Counted from the stretch's first letter, positions 10,330 to 19,405 are shown. The stretch is 21,688 nt of DNA from Dichomitus squalens LYAD-421 SS1 (GCF_000275845.1 NW_006766907.1:435588-457275), one strand, 5' to 3'. Translations and numbers: made by a program. Notes: generated by a model from the letters alone, not told the origin.

Positions 10330-10485
10330 CCGCAAGAAGAGTCAGGTCGGTTCGAGGGGCGTACGTTTTGTAATTGTACGATATGTTGTTTCTTGCGCGG
10401 CGAATGCCCTCAAACTCCCGAAGTTGTATCATCATTTCCAGTCTCATTCGCCCGACGGGTTGAACGCTAGTCTCAATATACCGAG
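10330..10485. other. 3' flank of the decarboxylase gene
   Basis: This short stretch between convergent reading directions contains TTTTGTAATTG near 10366, which could serve 3'-end formation. There is no strong terminator-like structure. Confidence 0.3.
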
Positions 10486-10842
10486 TCACAAGGTTGAGCA
10501 CGACGTCCTTATTCTCTGAGTTGTAGGATACACGTTAAATTTCAAGTTGCCCGACATTTTTGCGAATCCACCTGTACCGTAGATACTTCTGCTACGAGTC
10601 CTATTTGCCTGCCGCGGCTCTGCCCTCCGTTCTCCTCGCTCATCATCGCTGTCGCCGTCGCCGTTATCCTCCTCATCGTCAGAGCTCGGTGCGTCTGGCC
10701 CGACGCCACTCCATTCCTTGCACTCCAACCTGCCCAAACTCGCAACCCGCAGGTTGACGAATATGATCCCGATCGCCGAGGCCTTGAAGCGATGGGTGCC
10801 ATAACCCCTCACCCGCGCGTCCGCCTCGTCGTCGTCCTCCAT
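10486..10842 (-). CDS. Hypothetical acidic protein, 118 residues
   Basis: The frame starts MEDDDEADARVRGYGTHRF and contains FKASAIGIIFVNLRVASLGR, then an acidic and basic low-complexity stretch (SSDDEEDNGDGDSDDERGER, about residues 52-71). No family is recognised. A TATATATG sequence sits only about 15 bases before the ATG, and ACTAAAC lies just upstream, so the frame could equally be a later exon of a gene coming from the right. The small size, biased composition and lack of a clear promoter keep confidence low. It faces the decarboxylase tail to tail. Confidence 0.35.
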   Translation of the reverse strand: MEDDDEADARVRGYGTHRFKASAIGIIFVNLRVASLGRLECKEWSGVGPDAPSSDDEEDNGDGDSDDERGERRAEPRQANRTRSRSIYGTGGFAKMSGNLKFNVYPTTQRIRTSCSTL

Positions 10843-10933
10843 ATTCTCAAAGTCATATATACTTGTTTAGTGTAACTGCGAGGATGCCCTTCTCGGGCCA
10901 ATCCGGGACCTCCGCTATAACGTAATTTGGGTC

Positions 10934-11146
10934 TCATTTGCCAGCCTTGTTCAGCGCACGGTGGTATTCCACGACCGCACTGACATTCTGATGCTGAGAT
11001 TGGGGCGCGTGGAACATGTAGCCCGCAGCACCACCGTTTGCTGACTTCGCAGTTCTCTTCTCGCAGGCGGTAGAGATCACCTCAAGCTCGTCGTCAGAAG
11101 TGGCGTATAGCGTGTAGATTGCGATGTCGGTGCCGTCGTCGGACAT
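10934..11146 (-). CDS. Hypothetical small protein, possibly the last exon of a spliced gene
   Basis: The 70-residue frame begins MSDDGTDIAIYTLYATSDDE and ends HRALNKAGK. Just upstream on the same strand is a candidate intron (GTAAAC...CCTCTGCAG, ending at 11148). Further up is a strong acceptor with branch site (TGCTAATG ... TTTATCAG, ending at 11281) and another open stretch (about 11310-11500) containing TDPYQPQFVHETASLKVASG. A single reading through all parts could not be closed, because the upstream stretch lacks an ATG. This is either a multi-exon gene I cannot resolve or a decayed one. No family is recognised. Confidence 0.25.
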   Translation of the reverse strand: MSDDGTDIAIYTLYATSDDELEVISTACEKRTAKSANGGAAGYMFHAPQSQHQNVSAVVEYHRALNKAGK

Positions 11147-11510
11147 ACTGCAGAGGATGCCTACTAAGTAGTGACTGCATGAGGTTTACTTGGAGCATGC
11201 GGCCGATGGGCGTTGAGTACAGCCGCAGACTAACTCTGCTTTGCACCAAATTCGAGGGGGTCCGACCGCCGTAGACGCGCCTGATAAAGCAAAGGTGGTT
11301 CATTAGCAGTTATATATATGTGAGACTTTTGGTGGGCATGAAGCCGACCACGAAGCAGAATTTGTTCCAATCCGTTAGGCAGCCGGAAGCCACTTTCAAG
11401 CTGGCGGTTTCGTGTACAAATTGAGGCTGGTATGGGTCTGTCGGATCACAGGGGTCGCATTGTTTGAGCTCAATACCGGAGAGAAACTCTAGATAAGGAA
11501 CCAGAGACAA

Positions 11511-11795
11511 TTCAACTCCTCATCGTGGCTGCAGTGAAGGGAATCGTGGAACGTCAATTGCCGAGGACTGCCAGGCAGTCGTAGTAGCATTGGCGCTGAA
11601 GCACTCTTTCCAAGAATAGGCGCCTCCTACGTATACATAGATCCTATCTGCATACTCTCACCTGCAAACATTCCCCTCATAACGAGCCACAATCAGCAAT
11701 TCATACCATGTCTCTTATATCCACTTCAAAATGTGGTGCAGACAGTTGCATCAAGTTTGTCTATGTCATATGAGCTCCAGCCAAGATGTAAGGAA
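11511..11795. other. Intergenic, no gene recognised
   Basis: Nothing beyond short frames was seen. The right edge is the 3' flank of the minus-strand gene that ends at 11796. Confidence 0.4.
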
Positions 11796-13202
11796 CTACT
11801 TCTTCAACGCTTTCTTCGGGTTTTTCTCGAACGCCTTGCACCATTTCTCCCACTCCTTCGCACCCTTCTGCATCACTTGCTTGAAGTCGTCCTTGACCTC
11901 CGACATCTCCCACTGCTCCTCCTCCCAGTTCCTCTTCACCCCGCCCGTCTGACTCGGCGCCCACCCGATCGCCTCAAGCACCTCGGTCTCGGTCGGGACC
12001 CCTCCAGCCGGCGGGAACATGTGCGGATCGCGCTCGTGACAGCGCGCAGCGAGGTAGCGGGCGAGTGTCTGGACGCGCGCGGAGGGCGTGAAGGTGAGCT
12101 TCAGGTGCTTCTCTTTCTTCGACTTCGACCCGCTCTTCCCATCCTCGTCCCCCGACTCGTCCGCCTGGAGCCGCTTCGTCGTCGAGCGCGCGACCTTCGC
12201 GCCGCGGAAGGACGCGTACGCCCACACGCCGTCGATCTCGGCGAGCCCGCCGAACGGCCAGATGAGCGTCGCGAGGACGTCGACGGCGAACGCGACGGGG
12301 ATGAGGCTGGTCGCGATGACCGCGTCCTTCTGTGCCTTCGATTTGGTGCGGAGCATGCTGTTGACGAACTCGGTGCGCATGGCCTCGGGCGAGTCTTGGG
12401 ACGTCGACGGATAGACGAGGACCAGTTCGTTCAGCCCTGGCGCCTGTCCTGACCCCGACCCCGTTGCCGTCGTACCGTCCTCCGCGGTCCCGTCCACAGC
12501 CCCATCCGCGCCTCCACTTTCATCTGTGCCCGCCGCCTCGCCTTCCTTGCCCTTCGTCTGGTCCTGCTTGCTCGCCTCCTTCTCCTCCTCGCCCAGCCTA
12601 TTCAAGAAATCCAAACTACTGCTCGTCGTCCGGTTGATCGCCCAGCTGATGCCCTTCGTCGCCCTGCTCTTGAGCCCCTTCCAACTCGCGACCTTCGCGT
12701 CGCTCATCTTCGCCTCCCGCACCTCCTCCTGCCACTTGCGCTGCACCTTGTGCAGCTTCGCCTCCTTCTCGCCCTCGGGCGGCTTCGTCAGCGGCGGGGG
12801 TGGCGGGGTGTAGATGAGGAAGCGGTCCGGGACGTCGTGCGCGGGGACGTGCTTCAGGGACGGCTTCGGGAAGGGGATGAGGTACGCGATGAGCTTGTGC
12901 GGGTCGCGCGTGTAGTGTCCTGGGTCCGCAGGATCGTCGCTGCCATGGCTGTGGCTGCGAGCGGCCCCACCGTGCGAGGGAGGCGCGACGAGTGGGATAC
13001 TAGTAGCAGGATGTGCGTGCGCCTTCTCGTGCGGATGCTCGTTCGTGGTGTAGCCCGTGTCCTGTGGGTCATATGCGGGGATTTGTTCTGCGTGCGGCTC
13101 AGCGAGTTGACCCGGCCCGAGGCTTTCTGGAGGCGCGCCTGGTTCCTGGATTGCCTGCGGCTCATGGTAGGCCGTATGGTCCTGCTTCTGGTCTGTGTTC
13201 AT
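11796..13202 (-). CDS. Conserved-looking fungal protein of unknown function, 468 residues
   Basis: An intronless frame starts at an ATG with A at -3. Residues 1-100 are rich in Pro, His and Glu and look disordered. Residues 100-140 carry a compact block, PHKLIAYLIPFPKPSLKHVP followed by a run of prolines. Residues 140-205 are charged and helical, with KVQRKWQEEVREAK. Residues 205-255 form an acidic Gly/Ala linker. Residues 258-345 are the likely folded core: ELVLVYPSTS, a hydrophobic stretch at about 295-320 (VIATSLIPVAFAVDVL...IWPFGGL), then AEIDGVWAYASFRGAKVAR. The C-terminus is lysine-rich and ends NPKKALKK. The layout faintly recalls the mitochondrial K+/H+-exchange-related family (Mit_KHE1), but I cannot confirm this and no transit peptide is obvious. 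Long frames on the other strand are shadows of its GC-rich codons. Confidence 0.85.
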   Translation of the reverse strand: MNTDQKQDHTAYHEPQAIQEPGAPPESLGPGQLAEPHAEQIPAYDPQDTGYTTNEHPHEKAHAHPATSIPLVAPPSHGGAARSHSHGSDDPADPGHYTRDPHKLIAYLIPFPKPSLKHVPAHDVPDRFLIYTPPPPPLTKPPEGEKEAKLHKVQRKWQEEVREAKMSDAKVASWKGLKSRATKGISWAINRTTSSSLDFLNRLGEEEKEASKQDQTKGKEGEAAGTDESGGADGAVDGTAEDGTTATGSGSGQAPGLNELVLVYPSTSQDSPEAMRTEFVNSMLRTKSKAQKDAVIATSLIPVAFAVDVLATLIWPFGGLAEIDGVWAYASFRGAKVARSTTKRLQADESGDEDGKSGSKSKKEKHLKLTFTPSARVQTLARYLAARCHERDPHMFPPAGGVPTETEVLEAIGWAPSQTGGVKRNWEEEQWEMSEVKDDFKQVMQKGAKEWEKWCKAFEKNPKKALKK

Positions 13203-13689
13203 GATGGAGGCTTGCTGGTGGGGGAGTGGAGTTGGAGTTGCGCGAGGTTATTTCGCTGCGAGCTATAGTGGGCTGACTGTCTCTGCCCCGCAGTGGCTGT
13301 GACGTAGTGCGGCCGTGCCGATCGTCCGTTACGCAACGAGAAAGAGAGCCACGCCCGCCTTGGTGCGCAGCTGAGCTTACGAGAAAGGACGTTGGGCAGC
13401 ACGCCGGAGTCCGTCGGCCTGGTATTCTCACTTTTTAGACAACGAATATGTGTCAGCGGCAGCACTGCCGTGAGACTCGGCCTGGCGAGCAAGAGCGCTC
13501 AATGGCTAGGATCTCTCTCGTTCAGTCCGGGTTGTCGTCGGCTAGTGCGGAATCTCTAGTGACTGCAAGATTTGACAGTACAGTGACAAAGTACTATGGC
13601 AGCTTACGTCCAATCGAGAACGCAGATGTAACTGCAACATTGACACCGATATGTTCGCGAACGCACAAAGGACTTCGAAAAGGACTATT
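13203..13689. other. Intergenic, upstream of the 468-residue protein gene
   Basis: This stretch should hold the minus-strand promoter of the gene starting at 13202. No TATA box is clear. The plus-strand frame running through it has no recognisable motif and continues antisense into the P450 relic. Confidence 0.4.
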
Positions 13690-14135
13690 CGAGACAAGGT
13701 CACTTGGCGTTTCTTTAACAGCACCTTTCCAGTCTGGCAGGGGAGGATGCTCTGGTCGTGAGATGTGGTCTCTGGTCGGCCGCCATCGCCCGCGAGCTTC
13801 ATGTCGAGTCGAGTACGATGAAAGCCAGTATCAATTGCAGCTCGATTTCAGCCTCGGATTGACGTACCAGGCATGCTTTCCGTGCCCAAAAGAGATGTAG
13901 TCGACCGACGTGCTGACGCATCTATGCTTCTCTCGTCTCCGTAGCCGTCGCCGTTTTCGTGCATCCCTGCGAAGCGGAAGGGATCGAACGTGGCCGCATT
14001 GACGCGCTTCGTTGTGGTGCATCGGGTGCGCAGTAGCGGCGAGCAAGGTGCCCTTGGAGATGTACGTCCCATCGATCAAGGTGATGTCCTTCATGGCCAT
14101 CCGCTTAAGGGTCACTAAGGGGCGAGGACGCCTTT
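13690..14135 (-). pseudogene. Cytochrome P450 relic with several frameshifts and a broken haem loop
   Basis: Minus-strand reading finds consecutive P450 pieces in changing frames: MAMKDITLIDGTYISKGTLL and AATAHPMHHNEA (region before the haem loop), NAATFDPFRFAGMHENGDGY (PERF-like segment, next frame), then back to VSTSVDYISFGHGKHA. Next comes EIELQLILAFIVLD, then MKLAGDGGRP and GKVLLKKRQ, the usual C-terminal tail, in two further frames. At least four frame changes are needed. The haem loop reads FGHGKHAWYV where the family has FGHGKHACPGR, so the Cys ligand and following Pro-Gly are missing. The N-terminal two thirds, including the ExxR helix, were not found. It comes from a different P450 subgroup than the relic at 4280-4730. 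Confidence 0.82.
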
Positions 14136-14885
14136 GCTTCAGCGGACGGGAGCAGCGGGAGACAAGGTAGAAACAAACTGCGCGTGATGCCATGGCGCCG
14201 GGTTGATTCCCTGAGTAGGCTACCGAGCCTCGCCATCTTGTCAAGAGCTGCCTTGGTTCAGCCATCCGTCGCGGTAATAGCCTCGATTTCTTCCCGGAGT
14301 GGTCGTATGTATTCGGGTCTAGCAGCGAGGTCGTAAAGAGTATGGGTGGTACTCTGTAGAGATGCGATTCAAGGACCGTATCATTAGCCGGCGGGACGAC
14401 ATGAGGATAAGAGCACCCACAGCAGCAGAGGTGTGTATAGCCGCGAACTTGACCAGGCATAGCCGCTGGATAACGCTAATATTCGGCTGGCGTCTCGTCA
14501 CGGCCTCATCTGGAGCAGGTCGTTCTGGGACTGTTGCCTACAGGTGAGTCGCAGGAAGTCCCCCAATATCGAGAGGGACAGAAGCTCACAGGCTCGTCAG
14601 ATCGGTCCTCTCCGAACGTCTGTAGGGCGGCCCTCCTTCTGAAAGCCTTTCGCGGCTTAGCCCACATCTGAGTGTCCGTTACGCTATGGGGCGGCGCCAC
14701 CTGGTCGCTGCTGGCTGCTCAAGCATTCTATGGATATCCAAACAGTAAATATCGTTGTCGCGTACCTCCACGGACATCTCCAAGAAGATATCTACATGCG
14801 GCAGTCGCCCATGTAGTGACACGAATCCATAGCAGCAAAGGCGGGCGCCTGCCGGTCGGACAAAGGTTCGTCTTAAGGGCGCTTG
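14136..14885. other. Intergenic, no gene recognised
   Basis: The stretch separates the P450 relic from the F-box gene promoter. No upstream P450 exons, transposon ends or RNA genes could be identified. Confidence 0.4.
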
Positions 14886-14893
14886 TATATAAG
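14886..14893 (+). promoter_or_regulatory. TATA box of the F-box gene
   Basis: TATATAAG lies 91-98 bases upstream of the ATG at 14984, with no ATG in between in a good context. It supports that start over earlier in-frame codons of the same open frame, which extends back to 14672. Confidence 0.6.
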
Positions 14894-14983
14894 CAGTGGG
14901 CTCCGGCCTCATCTACCTCATCTAGGTTGGGTCCGAACCACCACCTTCCTCGTGCACAACCGTTCTTTACGCTCACAAACCAG

Positions 14984-17119
14984 ATGGCATACAACCTACG
15001 ACCACGGAAGAAAAACAAAGTGGACGGGCTCCGTCCCAAACCCGATGCCGAGACCAAGTCCTCTCCGGTGAGTCTTCAAAGTCAATGCAGTCGAGGCAGG
15101 AAAGATGACCGGCTTCCGCTCATGCATCTGGTTCACTCTCATTACTCCCACCCGCTGCCGATGTTCCCGCCAACGCTTCTGGACGGGCCCATCCAGACGC
15201 CTCCGATCGCCCGTCTACCCACCGAGCTCCTAGCCACTATTTTCTCTCTCGTGGCTCCCTTCGAGACTTCGGATTCAGACGTCTGGGATGCAAAGACGTG
15301 GATGGGATGGGTGCCACTCATGCTCGTGTGTCGGCACTGGCGCAATGTCGGTATCGCGACTCCGTGGTTATGGCGCAGGATCAGCGTCACCCATAACCTG
15401 GAGGCTCTGCAGTACCGTCTCTCCCGCGCAGTGGATTGCACAATAGACTTGTTCCTGTCACGCTGGAGGGAAGACAACAAAAAGGCCATGCCTCTGCTGC
15501 TGCTCTTCGCGCGCAGCATCCGCTCCGTCCAGGCACCCGAGTTCCCTTGGTCGCCACGGGACCAAGAACCCTTCACGGTCGACGACCTGCCCTGCATCAA
15601 ACCGCTGTTTGAGGCTCCCCTCCCGGCCCTCGAGCACGTCGATTTTAGCAAGCTGGAGATCCTGCACGGCCGTCAGCTCGAGGCACCTTGCGACCTCGGA
15701 CTGTCGGAGAAGCTGCATCCCGGTATCCGTCGGTTCGTTGTGACCTCCTACATCAAGATACCTTCTACGCCGAGTTTTTGGAGTGCACTGCGCGAGCTCG
15801 ACGTCTGTTTCGAGGCGTCTTCGGATCGGTGGATGCGCTTGGACGATTTCCTCCAAGTTGTGGCCGGTGCTCCCTACCTCGAGTCTTTGGTAGTCTTGGG
15901 CACCCAGGTGTCACTCCCGCTGAGTAGTTGGGCCACTCCCGCCTTGGCCGATGATGTCCCTACCTCTTTGTATCGGCTAGCCAGACTCCGGATAGTTCGT
16001 CTTGATGGCATGCTCACCTTCATCGCCCCGATCCTGCAGAGGATCGACGCGCCCGCATTGTGCGTCCTCTACATCAGCGCCTCTATACCTAGGAATGCCG
16101 ACATCGCCGACTCGACCAAGCTGCTGTTCCCGCTGCGTCTCCGTCATGTCCTTGCGAAATGCACCGCTCTGTATGTCTCCAGGAATGACCCGTGGGACTT
16201 CCAGATTTGCTCGGATGCCAACTGGAACCGCGGCTCTATCCGGACTGCAGCGAGCGCGATACATGTGCCTCTGTACTTCCGTGTCACCAGCTACTTGAAG
16301 AAGCTCTCCTCGCAACCCAGCACTGCAGAGAGCAAGCTCAGAACGGTCATAGGCGTGCTGTGTGACGGATTCTGTACCGCGCCGCTACGGACACTATCTT
16401 TTGAGAAGTTCTACGATGCCGCCTCCGTTGCCGCTTGGAGATTGCCCCAGGCGGCGTTCCCCGACTTGCAAACCATCCGGATTCAAAGCGAGGATCTAGG
16501 GCTTATCCGCCACTTCTTCCTCGCCCTCCGAGAGCTGGCGTTAAAGGGCGGATGGCCATTGCTTTCGCGCTTGGAGGTCGATTTTGGCTATGAATATGAA
16601 CACAACTCGTTGGGGTGGCACGCAGTCTTGCAGCCACTAGTAGAGGCTGCCCGTGCTTGGCTCGAGCAGGGGCTTGGCCTCGACGACATCATTCTGCAGC
16701 GCATGCATATCACGCGGTGGCATTTTGGGCCCCATAAGTGGGCACTCTTGAGCATCGCCGCGCTGTGCGACCATTTCACCCTTCGCGACTCCTTCGTTGA
16801 TGACGAGTTCTTTTACGACGCGTTGGAACCGTTATCGGAGTTTTTGACCACTGCACAATACCAAGTGTCGACTGGACAGCAAGCGGAAAACACTGAGGAC
16901 GAGGACCCGAAGCAGGCTGCTACGGATGGCACAGAAGGAGGCTCGTTGGAGGTTGAGCTGCCCGAGATAGAAGGCGTGGTGAGCAATCTTTCTACTCTGC
17001 CAGAGAACTCACTAACGGAAAGGTACGCAGCGACGGCTTCGAGAGAAGGTTTTGGCGCAATTGCTGCAACGGTTCCGCGAGTAGTCAGCACTTTCAAACA
17101 CGAGTCACTTATGTCCTAA
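14984..17119 (+). CDS. F-box protein with leucine-rich C-terminal region, 711 residues
   Basis: It probably binds Skp1 through its F-box and selects substrates for an SCF ubiquitin ligase; the target is unknown. The start MAYNLRPRKKNK is chosen because a TATA box lies about 95 bases upstream. Residues 1-72 are basic and low in structure. The F-box lies at about residues 76-134: PPIARLPTELLATIFSLVAP, then WVPLMLVCRHWRNVGIATPW ending PWLWRRIS. Irregular leucine-rich repeats follow (for example LPALEHVDFSKLEIL, ASVAAWRLPQAAFPDLQTIR). The last 80 residues are acidic and polar. An optional GTGAGT donor at 15068 and an acceptor ending at 15196 enclose 129 nt, a multiple of three; splicing would remove 43 residues just before the F-box. 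The length and architecture fit the expanded F-box families of mushrooms. No frame break was seen. Confidence 0.88.
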   Translation: MAYNLRPRKKNKVDGLRPKPDAETKSSPVSLQSQCSRGRKDDRLPLMHLVHSHYSHPLPMFPPTLLDGPIQTPPIARLPTELLATIFSLVAPFETSDSDVWDAKTWMGWVPLMLVCRHWRNVGIATPWLWRRISVTHNLEALQYRLSRAVDCTIDLFLSRWREDNKKAMPLLLLFARSIRSVQAPEFPWSPRDQEPFTVDDLPCIKPLFEAPLPALEHVDFSKLEILHGRQLEAPCDLGLSEKLHPGIRRFVVTSYIKIPSTPSFWSALRELDVCFEASSDRWMRLDDFLQVVAGAPYLESLVVLGTQVSLPLSSWATPALADDVPTSLYRLARLRIVRLDGMLTFIAPILQRIDAPALCVLYISASIPRNADIADSTKLLFPLRLRHVLAKCTALYVSRNDPWDFQICSDANWNRGSIRTAASAIHVPLYFRVTSYLKKLSSQPSTAESKLRTVIGVLCDGFCTAPLRTLSFEKFYDAASVAAWRLPQAAFPDLQTIRIQSEDLGLIRHFFLALRELALKGGWPLLSRLEVDFGYEYEHNSLGWHAVLQPLVEAARAWLEQGLGLDDIILQRMHITRWHFGPHKWALLSIAALCDHFTLRDSFVDDEFFYDALEPLSEFLTTAQYQVSTGQQAENTEDEDPKQAATDGTEGGSLEVELPEIEGVVSNLSTLPENSLTERYAATASREGFGAIAATVPRVVSTFKHESLMS

Positions 17120-18332
17120 CTAGCTATCGTCTGTCGTGCGAGCGCGGTCGCAATCGTGTCACAGTGGGTTTGGAGGTCGCTTGAAGGTGTATTCCCAGAA
17201 GAAGGACTATTACAATTTGTTGGCGCCAAGCCGAAATGGAATCCCGTGTTTGCTTTGAGTGCCAGTAGCAAGTTCGTAGACTTGAATGTCCGGGAACTTT
17301 AGCGGGTGTCGGCTAACTACATGTGCCACTGGCAGGGACGCTGGATTCGATACACCATCGTCGGATTTCCAGCTATAATAATAACCTCGTCGTTCTTCCA
17401 GGGTATCGTGCAGGAGAGTACTGCCTTATTGGATACGACACAACATAGGGAGAGGAAAGTCCGAGGGAGCGGCGCAAGCTGATGTGGATGAGCACAGGCT
17501 GCAGAGAGACTGAGGGAAAACGTAGAAAGGCTGAGATGGACATACGCAGGGATGGTACAGGTGGCGGTCCAGGAGATTTCAAGGATTGGCAATATCAATG
17601 GGTACGCCGTGTCCAAACCTTCGTCGAAGCGCTTGTTGCTACGTGGTCGTCATTCCGACTCATGTACATGTCCGGGCCGCCCTCCGCGCTGTCATGGCAA
17701 GCCTCTGGACGAGAGGTACGGCTTCCCTTACAAACTCCCTTCATCTGTCCTGGCACGCATTTGCTGACAAGTCTGTGGAAATAGCACAAATCCCGCCTCA
17801 TGTACTCGGCTGTGGTGGAACTCACTGCTGCTTCATGAAGTATGGGAACATAGACAGCTCCAGATACTCGGTGTTCCGACCTGCATATCAGTACATCAGG
17901 TGGTGAGAAGGTTTGAGCTCGCATATGCAATGTACAGAGCGACGGTATCAGTCCCTCAAAAGCGCGGCTGCCTACACGGGCGACCGCTTGCTGCATGGCA
18001 GTCAGGACATTGGTTCAGTCCATTCTGCATGCTATTGAGATAGATCAATTGAATGCGGAGATATTCATGGAAAAGGTACTTACCATCGCTGTTGTCAGGA
18101 ATGCAGGCAGGTTTCGCAAGCTTCAGCTCGTCGATGGAGTCGGGAGGGGCAATGGGTACCGTCCGCTTGACCTTCTGCTTGACAATCACTGCGTTTGCCT
18201 GAGTTCTTGTCCAGGGCAGATTAGATGAGACAAGACGATGTATCCCACCTAAACCCGCATGTAGCCACCCTGATACAGCCTGATCCGAGATGCTTGTTCC
18301 TTCCTGCCTGTCGGATCCAGCACAGGGCCTGA
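17120..18332. other. Gene-poor stretch
   Basis: No protein family, RNA gene or transposon end was recognised. Short frames overlap on both strands between about 17480 and 18230 without convincing splice sites. CCTGATACAG occurs twice, near 18269 and 18328, the second at the left edge of the MITE. Confidence 0.45.
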
Positions 18333-18334
18333 TA

Positions 18335-18787
18335 CAGTCGACACCCTCCTAACCCATACCCCTGGTAACCCATAAACTCAGAAAACCCATAGGATTTTGG
18401 CTTTCCCAAGTCGGGATAGGGGGAATTCGACCCCATAACCCATAGGTCCCCAATACCCCATAACCCATAGCCTTCTAGGGCTCAAAACCCATACGGTAAT
18501 AGTGGTCACACTGAGATTTTGCTCATCAATAACCCACAAAATACTTGACACATTCTTCCCAGTGTCCTCCCAGTGTCCATCCACGCTTCGACAATGTTGT
18601 GGGTAGGTTAGTGTGTTCGAAATCCCATAGCGCTCCCTCAAAGGGTCAGTAGACGCCTGTTCAGCCCTCGCTAACTGGGACTTATCAGGGCGCTTATGAG
18701 GCGCTAAAGTTCTGGTAGCCCATAACCCCTCAAAACCCATATATTTGGGCCTGTCCCGAGGGCTATGGGTTAAGTGGGTGTCGACTG
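18335..18787. mobile_element. Second TA-flanked MITE with repeated AACCCATA motifs
   Basis: The ends are inverted repeats: CAGTCGACACCC at 18335 and its complement ending at 18787, each bordered by TA (18333-18334 and 18788-18789). Identity is 24 of 26 bases, counting TA. AACCCATA occurs at 18351, 18367, 18384, 18437, 18462, 18486 and 18734, plus one inverted copy at 18764 and a variant AACCCACA at 18531. The motif is part of both terminal repeats, so the inner copies look like multiplied transposase-binding sites. No transposase is encoded. The CAGTC ends and TA duplication match the element at 702-1412 in type but not in sequence. Confidence 0.82.
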
Positions 18788-19086
18788 TAAAGGGAGACGG
18801 AGGTCAGTTACGAATGGTACAGCGCCTGCAAGCCTATCTAAATCAAGCAGGATAGACGAGAAGGTCCCATCTGATCCGACTTGGGCTCAGCACGTGATGG
18901 CCGACCCCCGGTTCTCCTGCTTTGAGCCGGCTTGGCTCACATTGTTCCCGTCATCTAATCCAGCCCAAACAACCTGGTGTTCGAAGTTATTGTCCCATAG
19001 TGCATCTGAAGGCGACATACAAGTGCCTTGTACTCAATTGCCCTCTACTGCAGCTATAATTCCGAGCATCTCTTTGCGACCCCACC

Positions 19087-19405
19087 ATGGCCAAGTCGTC
19101 CCGCACCGTCTCACAAGTCACAGCTTCTGGCGGTAAGGCACTCGTGCTCCTATGACCTCGTAGTTTTGCTACAAGATGGTCTCGCCCAGTAGGTGAGTCT
19201 TGTACTCTGCTTGTCAGGTCCCTTTTTCAGCTTCTATTACCAACCCAGGAAGTGCATCCTTCCTAACGGCGGGTCTGTGTATTGGGGTCCAAGGTGCGTT
19301 TACTTTCATATGTTTCATTGGTATTTCCCCAGGGCGGTCCTGTCGCAAATTACACCCAGCATGGGTGAGCTGGTTGTCGGTGAGTTAGCTCCCTTGCCAG
19401 AGTAG
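19087..19405 (+). CDS. Possible small three-exon gene, 64 residues
   Basis: The ATG at 19087 has an ideal context (CCCACCATGGCC). Exon 1 (19087-19132) reads MAKSSRTVSQVTASG and ends at GTAAGG. Introns 19133-19217 (85 nt, ends TTGTCAG) and 19294-19332 (39 nt, GTGCGT...CCCCAG) join in one frame to exons 19218-19293 (PFFSFYYQPRKCILPNGG) and 19333-19405 (AVLSQITPSMGELVV, stop TAG). Intron 2 is shorter than the others in this window. A further donor (GTGAGT near 19379) with acceptor TTGACTTTGCAG at about 19449 would only trim the C-terminus. No family is recognised; it could be a decayed or chance structure. Confidence 0.3.

Noticed and set aside
9802..10335. A 177-codon minus-strand frame
   Set aside because: It is a shadow of the last decarboxylase exon, which has strong GC-biased codons.
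11733..12452. A 239-codon plus-strand frame rich in Arg, Leu and Asp
   Set aside because: It is antisense to the 468-residue gene; its composition is that expected from GC-rich reverse codons.
12750..13268. A 172-codon plus-strand frame rich in Arg and Val
   Set aside because: It is also antisense to the 468-residue gene, with no motif of its own.
18335..18787. Telomere-like repeats
   Set aside because: The unit is AACCCATA, not CCCTAA, and it is part of the inverted ends of a TA-flanked element.
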